A stretch of 64,000 nucleotides of DNA from an uncultured Sutterella sp. (GTDB taxonomy: Bacteria; Pseudomonadota; Gammaproteobacteria; Burkholderiales; Burkholderiaceae_F): NCBI GenBank assembly GCA_958347955.1, contig CATVXH010000007.1, positions 19,241 to 83,240 on the forward strand, read 5' to 3'. The number at the start of each line of letters is the position of its first letter. Within the stretch, counting starts at the first letter, position 1. Positions 61,771 to 64,000 of the stretch are shown here, piece after piece. The notes under the pieces were generated by a model. That model was not told where the DNA came from. It saw only the letters and a program-made list of their open reading frames with translations, and made no database searches. The translations under genes and the position numbers were made by a program.

Positions 61771-63672
61771 TTATTGAACGTTGTCTTCTGCGGGCTTATA
61801 CCCGGGTTTATATTCTTCTTTGAGAATTTGCGTACCAAACTTAGCCTCCAAACCACTGATGAAGGCAGCCTGTTCGGGATTGCTGTAAAGCTGAGCTAAT
61901 TCAGCCTTACGCATCGCCAATTGTTCGGGAGAAGCTTCAACCTTCTTGGCGCTTTGAACTTCAATAACAACGTAGGAGCCATCAGGCGTCTGAACGCCTG
62001 TGTAGGCCGGGAGCTTTTCGGCCTGAGGACGCAAAGCGGCCGTCACCACTTCATAGGCGTAGGCGCCGGGACGCTCGCGCGAGACAATTGTCTTGTCGCC
62101 GAATTTCACAGCATTGGCTTTTTTGGCTTTAAGCGCAGCGATATCCTTTTCACCTTGAGCTTTAGCCGCTTCTGTAGCCTTTTGATTCTTTAAGGAATCA
62201 ACAATGTCACTTTTCACTTCATCGAAAGATTTAACGGATTGACGATGATGGGCAGTCACACGAGCCGAAAGTAAGGTGTTGGCGGCCACTTCGATAGCGT
62301 TGGAGTTACGCTTGTCTTCCAACACATCAAAGCTATAAAGCGCTTCGATCACATTGGGATTTAAGAGCGAATCTTGATGATCACGAGTGATTCCCTTGGC
62401 CGTTTGGATCGTCAAACCGTAACGTTCGGCCACCGGTTGAAGAGACTCGCTTTGTTCATAGACCATATTAGAGAAGCTCTCTGCATCTTCAGCGAAGGCT
62501 TGCACAGCAGCCTGTTGCTGATAAAGCGCTTGAATTTCGTCCCGAACTTCAGCAAGAGCCTTAGGTTGAGCAGCTTTGACATCATCAATGCGGATGATAT
62601 GGTAGCCGAATTGAGTTTTCACCGGTGCCACCAAGTCACCTTTCTTACCGTTAAACACTGCGGCATCAAACTCAGGAACCATCATGCCCTTTTGGAAAAA
62701 GCCTAAATCACCACCATGAGAGGCGCTGCCCGGATCAGCGGATTTCTCTTTCGCTAAATTCGCAAACTTGGAAGGATCCGCTTGAAGCTGCTTGTAAAGA
62801 TCGTCGGCTTCTTTCTTCGCCTGAGCATCATCTTTGGTGTCGGTGACGGCAATCAGGATATGACTGGCGCGTCTTTGCTCGGGTGTTGAGAAACGTTGAA
62901 GATTTTGTTCATAGAAAGTCTTGATGTCTTCTTCGCTTGCCTGAATATTTTTATAGCTGGCTGGCGACAAAACAACGTATTCAATATCGACACTTTCCGG
63001 AACATTAAAAAGGCTCTTATTTTGTTCGTAATAGGCTTTGGCCTCTTCATCGCTCACCGTGACCGTCTTTAAAAAAGCGTCCGGCTTAACACTGAAGGTT
63101 CGAATCGTACGTTCTTCGGTAAGCAAATCATGAATGCGCTGGGCAACCGTGTTGCTTGCCAGAGTCGTCTGTGAGACAGAAGCCAGGAGCATTTGGCGCG
63201 ACAGGTCGCGTCGAAGTTCCTGCACAAACTGTTCGTCAGACTTGCCCATGCTGTTTAAGAATTGCTGATAGGCTTCTGTTGAAAATTTACCGTTGCGCTG
63301 AAAAGCGGGAGCCTGTTTTACGAGGTTGATCGCATCAGCTTCACCCACATTGATGTACTCGCTGGCAATTTCCAATGAAACCGCGCGGTCACTGATTAAA
63401 GCGGCGAGAATAGAAGCGCGGGCTTCGGCAGTATCAAGCATATTGGCTTTGAAGCTTGACCCCATCTGACGGCGGAAGTTTTCCAGATACTGACGCTTGG
63501 AATTATCAAAATCCATCTGCGTAATGGAAGTATCACCGACTGTCGCCAAATCATTCTCAGAGTCAGACATTCGGTTATAACTATAAATACCCGTGACGAC
63601 GAACGAAGGAATGATGAAAATCATGGCGATGAACATCATCCAACGCTTGTGTGTGCGAAAAGCCTGAAGCAT
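61771..63672 (-). CDS. ppiD: Peptidyl-prolyl isomerase D-like periplasmic chaperone
   Basis: A protein of 633 residues. One N-terminal helix anchors it in the inner membrane (WMMFIAMIFIIPSFVVTGIY, about 11-30), with the rest in the periplasm. A SurA-like chaperone region (about 35-260) is followed by a parvulin domain (RRASHILIAVTDTKDDAQAKKEAD, then SASHGGDLGFFQKGMMVPEFDAAVF, about 268-360) and a long C-terminal chaperone part. PpiD associates with the Sec translocon and helps newly exported proteins fold. Start: the ATG at 63672 begins MLQAFRTHKRW, a normal PpiD start. tRNA-Asp genes lie upstream on the same strand. Confidence 0.94.
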   Translation of the reverse strand: MLQAFRTHKRWMMFIAMIFIIPSFVVTGIYSYNRMSDSENDLATVGDTSITQMDFDNSKRQYLENFRRQMGSSFKANMLDTAEARASILAALISDRAVSLEIASEYINVGEADAINLVKQAPAFQRNGKFSTEAYQQFLNSMGKSDEQFVQELRRDLSRQMLLASVSQTTLASNTVAQRIHDLLTEERTIRTFSVKPDAFLKTVTVSDEEAKAYYEQNKSLFNVPESVDIEYVVLSPASYKNIQASEEDIKTFYEQNLQRFSTPEQRRASHILIAVTDTKDDAQAKKEADDLYKQLQADPSKFANLAKEKSADPGSASHGGDLGFFQKGMMVPEFDAAVFNGKKGDLVAPVKTQFGYHIIRIDDVKAAQPKALAEVRDEIQALYQQQAAVQAFAEDAESFSNMVYEQSESLQPVAERYGLTIQTAKGITRDHQDSLLNPNVIEALYSFDVLEDKRNSNAIEVAANTLLSARVTAHHRQSVKSFDEVKSDIVDSLKNQKATEAAKAQGEKDIAALKAKKANAVKFGDKTIVSRERPGAYAYEVVTAALRPQAEKLPAYTGVQTPDGSYVVIEVQSAKKVEASPEQLAMRKAELAQLYSNPEQAAFISGLEAKFGTQILKEEYKPGYKPAEDNVQ

Positions 63673-63833
63673 TTCTTAATCCCTAAAAGTACAAAAAATA
63701 ATTGAAGCGGCGAAGCGACCGCAAAAATGAGCTAATTCTAGCAATTACAGGAAATTCACGCCTCAAAAAGTACCGAAGGGATACGAAACCTTACGATTTT
63801 TGAAACTGAATAAAAGAGAAAGGGAATCAATGA

Positions 63834-63910
63834 TGGCGGAGTGGACGGGACTCGAACCCGCGACCCTCGGCGTGACAGGCCGATATTCTAACCAACTGAA
63901 CTACCACTCC
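63834..63910 (-). tRNA. tRNA-Asp (GTC)
   Basis: On the minus strand these 77 bases give GGAGTGG...CCACTCC acceptor arms, the D arm AGTTCAGTTGGTTAGAAT, the anticodon loop CTGTCAC (anticodon GTC) between CGGC and GCCG arms, TTCGAGTCC in the T arm, G73 and an encoded CCA. It closely resembles E. coli tRNA-Asp. Confidence 0.97.
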
Positions 63911-63945
63911 AAACCGTAGAGGACCGACGCACCATTCGGAGTTGT

Positions 63946-64000
63946 TGGCGGAGTGGACGGGACTCGAACCCGCGACCCTCGGCGTGACAGGCCGATATTC
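63946..64000 (-). tRNA. tRNA-Asp (GTC), second copy, cut by window end
   Basis: The visible 55 bases, including the CCA end, T arm and anticodon GTC, are identical to the copy at 63834-63910. The 5' end lies beyond the window. The spacer between the copies is 35 bases, so they are a tandem pair on one precursor. Confidence 0.95.

Noticed and set aside
63834..64000. Tandem tRNA-Asp pair as an attachment site for the integrase at 43.8 kb
   Set aside because: The integrase is 20 kb away across housekeeping genes, and no tRNA-end direct repeat is seen near it.

Overview
The window reads as ordinary chromosome from an anaerobic or microaerophilic betaproteobacterium. The family Sutterellaceae (Sutterella/Parasutterella type) is my best guess. 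The reasons are: medium GC; betaproteobacterial housekeeping runs (mltG-tmk-holB, yciB-ppiC, purL, nnr, ppiD, rng); a strictly anaerobic class III ribonucleotide reductase; an [FeFe]-hydrogenase; a large autotransporter; a TtrS-type sensor kinase; and an economy built on amino acids and C4-dicarboxylates rather than sugars. The taxon is inferred from gene content only; no rRNA is present.

Layout. 1-2.3 kb is an AT-rich restriction-modification locus: an AlwI-family endonuclease followed by the start of a cytosine-5 methyltransferase that carries an N-terminal ribbon-helix-helix-like segment and runs off the left edge. 2.3-5 kb is nrdDG. 5-9.5 kb holds hemolysin III/TrhA, a chalcone-isomerase-fold exported protein, a DcuC-type C4-dicarboxylate carrier and, convergent to it, periplasmic asparaginase. 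9.7-16.6 kb has an autotransporter, RarD, diaminopropionate ammonia-lyase, a DUF4143 ATPase and a lipoprotein. 17-20 kb has an amino-acid permease and two C26 (PuuD-like) hydrolases that share 631 bp of identical DNA. 20.4-25 kb has a DUF2569 protein with a CadR/PbrR-like regulator, the dba-dsbI disulfide pair and a dicarboxylate/amino-acid symporter. 25-29.5 kb has an unknown anchored protein, an aldo/keto reductase, MetQ, a decayed small gene and ribB with an FMN riboswitch. 29.5-33.4 kb is a two-gene [FeFe]-hydrogenase locus with a GltD-like partner (the glutamate-synthase-linked arrangement). 33.6-40.2 kb has a threonine-synthase-like enzyme with a YheO/DauR-like regulator, thyA-folA, serine dehydratase with a GcvT-like protein, and a glycerophosphodiesterase-like gene broken by an in-frame stop. 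40.3-49 kb has rng, an orphan TtrS-like kinase, a lone tyrosine recombinase, holB-tmk-mltG, ygfZ and a 3' remnant of an autotransporter. 49.5-64 kb has an M16 protease, yciB, ppiC, an MFS carrier, a LysE exporter, purL, nnr, ppiD and two tandem tRNA-Asp genes, the second cut by the window end.

How the parts fit. Asparaginase, DcuC, the DAACS symporter, serine dehydratase, diaminopropionate lyase, the C26 hydrolases and the APC permease together suggest uptake and deamination of amino acids, with aspartate/fumarate/succinate exchange supporting anaerobic respiration. The hydrogenase pair and class III reductase fit the same lifestyle.

Most worth a second look: the ribbon-helix-helix/methyltransferase fusion, the hydrogenase-GltD module, an 11-bp hairpin that would mask the FMN aptamer, the gene-conversion signature in the C26 pair, and the dba-dsbI pair whose DsbI lacks the usual second cysteine pair. 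I saw no CRISPR array, intact insertion sequence or prophage.
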